From assembly GCA_002506745.1 (NCBI GenBank), contig DAYE01000073.1, forward strand, positions 8,955 through 31,982: a DNA stretch of 23,028 nt, given 5' to 3'. Source of the stretch: Euryarchaeota archaeon UBA33. Lineage in GTDB: Archaea > Thermoplasmatota > E2 > DHVEG-1. Shown here piece after piece: positions 22,444 to 23,028 of the stretch (within the stretch, counting starts at the first letter, position 1; each line of letters starts with the position of its first letter). A program made the position numbers and the translations under genes. Below the pieces are notes generated by a model, which did not search any database, had not been told where the DNA came from, and was given only the letters and a program-made list of their open reading frames with translations.

Positions 22444-23028
22444 TCAGGTCATTCCTGGGCTGTTATAGGGTTCTTTTGCTGGATGCCAATCGAAGCTGAA
22501 ATGTCGAATAAAAATCGTTTTCGTATAGATTACGTAGGGCCCAGTGCCATCCCAATCATCCCAATAATTTTCGCTCCATACATTCCGGTGGAGGGGGAGA
22601 TTTAACTCCTTTTTAAACAACTGGATTTTCATAAGGATGTTCTGAATAGAATTTGCACTCTTATTATTCCCTATGAAATTGTTTTGAAGGATTTTATCGG
22701 CACTGGTAAGCCATGTATACACTCCTTCGTTATTATAGGAGATATTATTTCGATACAGCATCGTATTGTAGGATCCAGAGATATAGACTCCATACCCATT
22801 CTCTGAGATGATATTATTTGAGATATTGTCATTCTTTGAGAGAACTACACCTACTCCCACCCCGTTGTGGAAAATCATGTTTCCGAAGATGTTATTCGAT
22901 TCATTTGCGATGTAAATGCCTACATTATTACGTATGAATAGATTACTGCTGATGGTATTTCCAGAGCCAGTTGTGACACCAAACTCATTATCGGAGAAGA
23001 TATTTTCCATGATACTATTGTTTTTTGA
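22444..23028 (-). CDS. NosD-like right-handed parallel beta-helix surface protein, partial (5' end beyond window)
   Basis: This is the C-terminal 194 residues of a longer protein. The frame continues open to the window edge, where six codons upstream of the first Met already read as a repeat (SKNNSI). About four to five imperfect repeats of about 22-24 residues follow, each with an N-x-I-x-x-N core and a G-I/V-Y-I/V strand (SGNTISSNLFIRNNVGIYI, SKNDNISNNIISENGYGVYI, SYNTMLYRNNISYNNEGVYT). This is the NosD/CASH-type beta-helix pattern. The end has ENYWDDWDGTGPYVI and FDWHPAKEPYNSPG, the typical closing region of archaeal NosD-repeat proteins. It is probably extracellular, binding or cleaving polysaccharide or serving as a surface protein; activity cannot be read. 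Several N-x-S/T sites are present. No membrane anchor follows, and the stop at 22444 is genuine. The N-terminal signal peptide would lie to the right of the window. Confidence 0.82.
   Translation of the reverse strand, partial: SKNNSIMENIFSDNEFGVTTGSGNTISSNLFIRNNVGIYIANESNNIFGNMIFHNGVGVGVVLSKNDNISNNIISENGYGVYISGSYNTMLYRNNISYNNEGVYTWLTSADKILQNNFIGNNKSANSIQNILMKIQLFKKELNLPLHRNVWSENYWDDWDGTGPYVIYTKTIFIRHFSFDWHPAKEPYNSPGMT

Overview
The window looks like a chromosomal segment of an uncultured euryarchaeon, most plausibly on the Thermoplasmata side, though the taxonomy is inference and cannot be settled from the bases alone. The archaeal reading rests on several things: A/T-rich TATA-box promoters about 30-37 bp ahead of many start codons (short-leader or leaderless transcripts), an archaeal-type riboflavin-pathway reductase, an MJ1255-type glycosyltransferase, a double-length Lrp/AsnC regulator, the archaeal glycogen gene set (short GlgP, GH133 debranching enzyme, GT-B synthases, GH57) and a UPF0104 membrane protein. 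I see no tRNA, rRNA, CRISPR array, insertion sequence, integrase or phage gene.

Layout. 1-341 (-): 5' part of a Mrp/Mnh Na+/H+ antiporter subunit E, cut by the window edge. 500-1819 (+): thyX and the archaeal riboflavin reductase as a two-gene operon. 1820-2272: a 453-bp gap with a T-tract, a small hairpin and a good promoter. 2273-4237 (+): secreted C25 (gingipain-type) cysteine peptidase. 4242-5210 (-): tandem-duplicated Lrp regulator, converging on the peptidase with a 4-bp gap. 5411-7168 (+): purF plus a small winged-helix protein.

Glycogen region, 7262-14421. glgP on the plus strand overlaps end-to-end with a minus-strand operon that reads, in transcription order, GT4 glycosyltransferase, GH57 amylase, GT4/5 glycogen-synthase-like enzyme, debranching enzyme. 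Together these can build an alpha-1,4-glucan, trim it and phosphorolyse it. No branching enzyme or sugar-nucleotide pyrophosphorylase is encoded here.

14422-15080 is a long gap with inverted repeats and TATA-like elements. It is followed by pyrF (-), which is divergent from an MJ1255-type GT-B glycosyltransferase (+) and a sequon-rich polytopic GT-C-like membrane protein (+). Then come a GT4 glycosyltransferase (-), a radical SAM protein with extra C-terminal cysteines (-) and, divergently, a UPF0104/AglD-type membrane protein (+). This 16-22.3 kb stretch reads as a cell-surface glycan or glycolipid module of unknown product and is the best candidate here for undescribed biochemistry. The window ends inside a NosD-like parallel beta-helix surface protein (-).

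Several computed longest frames begin at a TTG that is not the likely start. For purF, glgP and the first GT4 gene I moved the start to the following ATG, for the reasons given in those entries.
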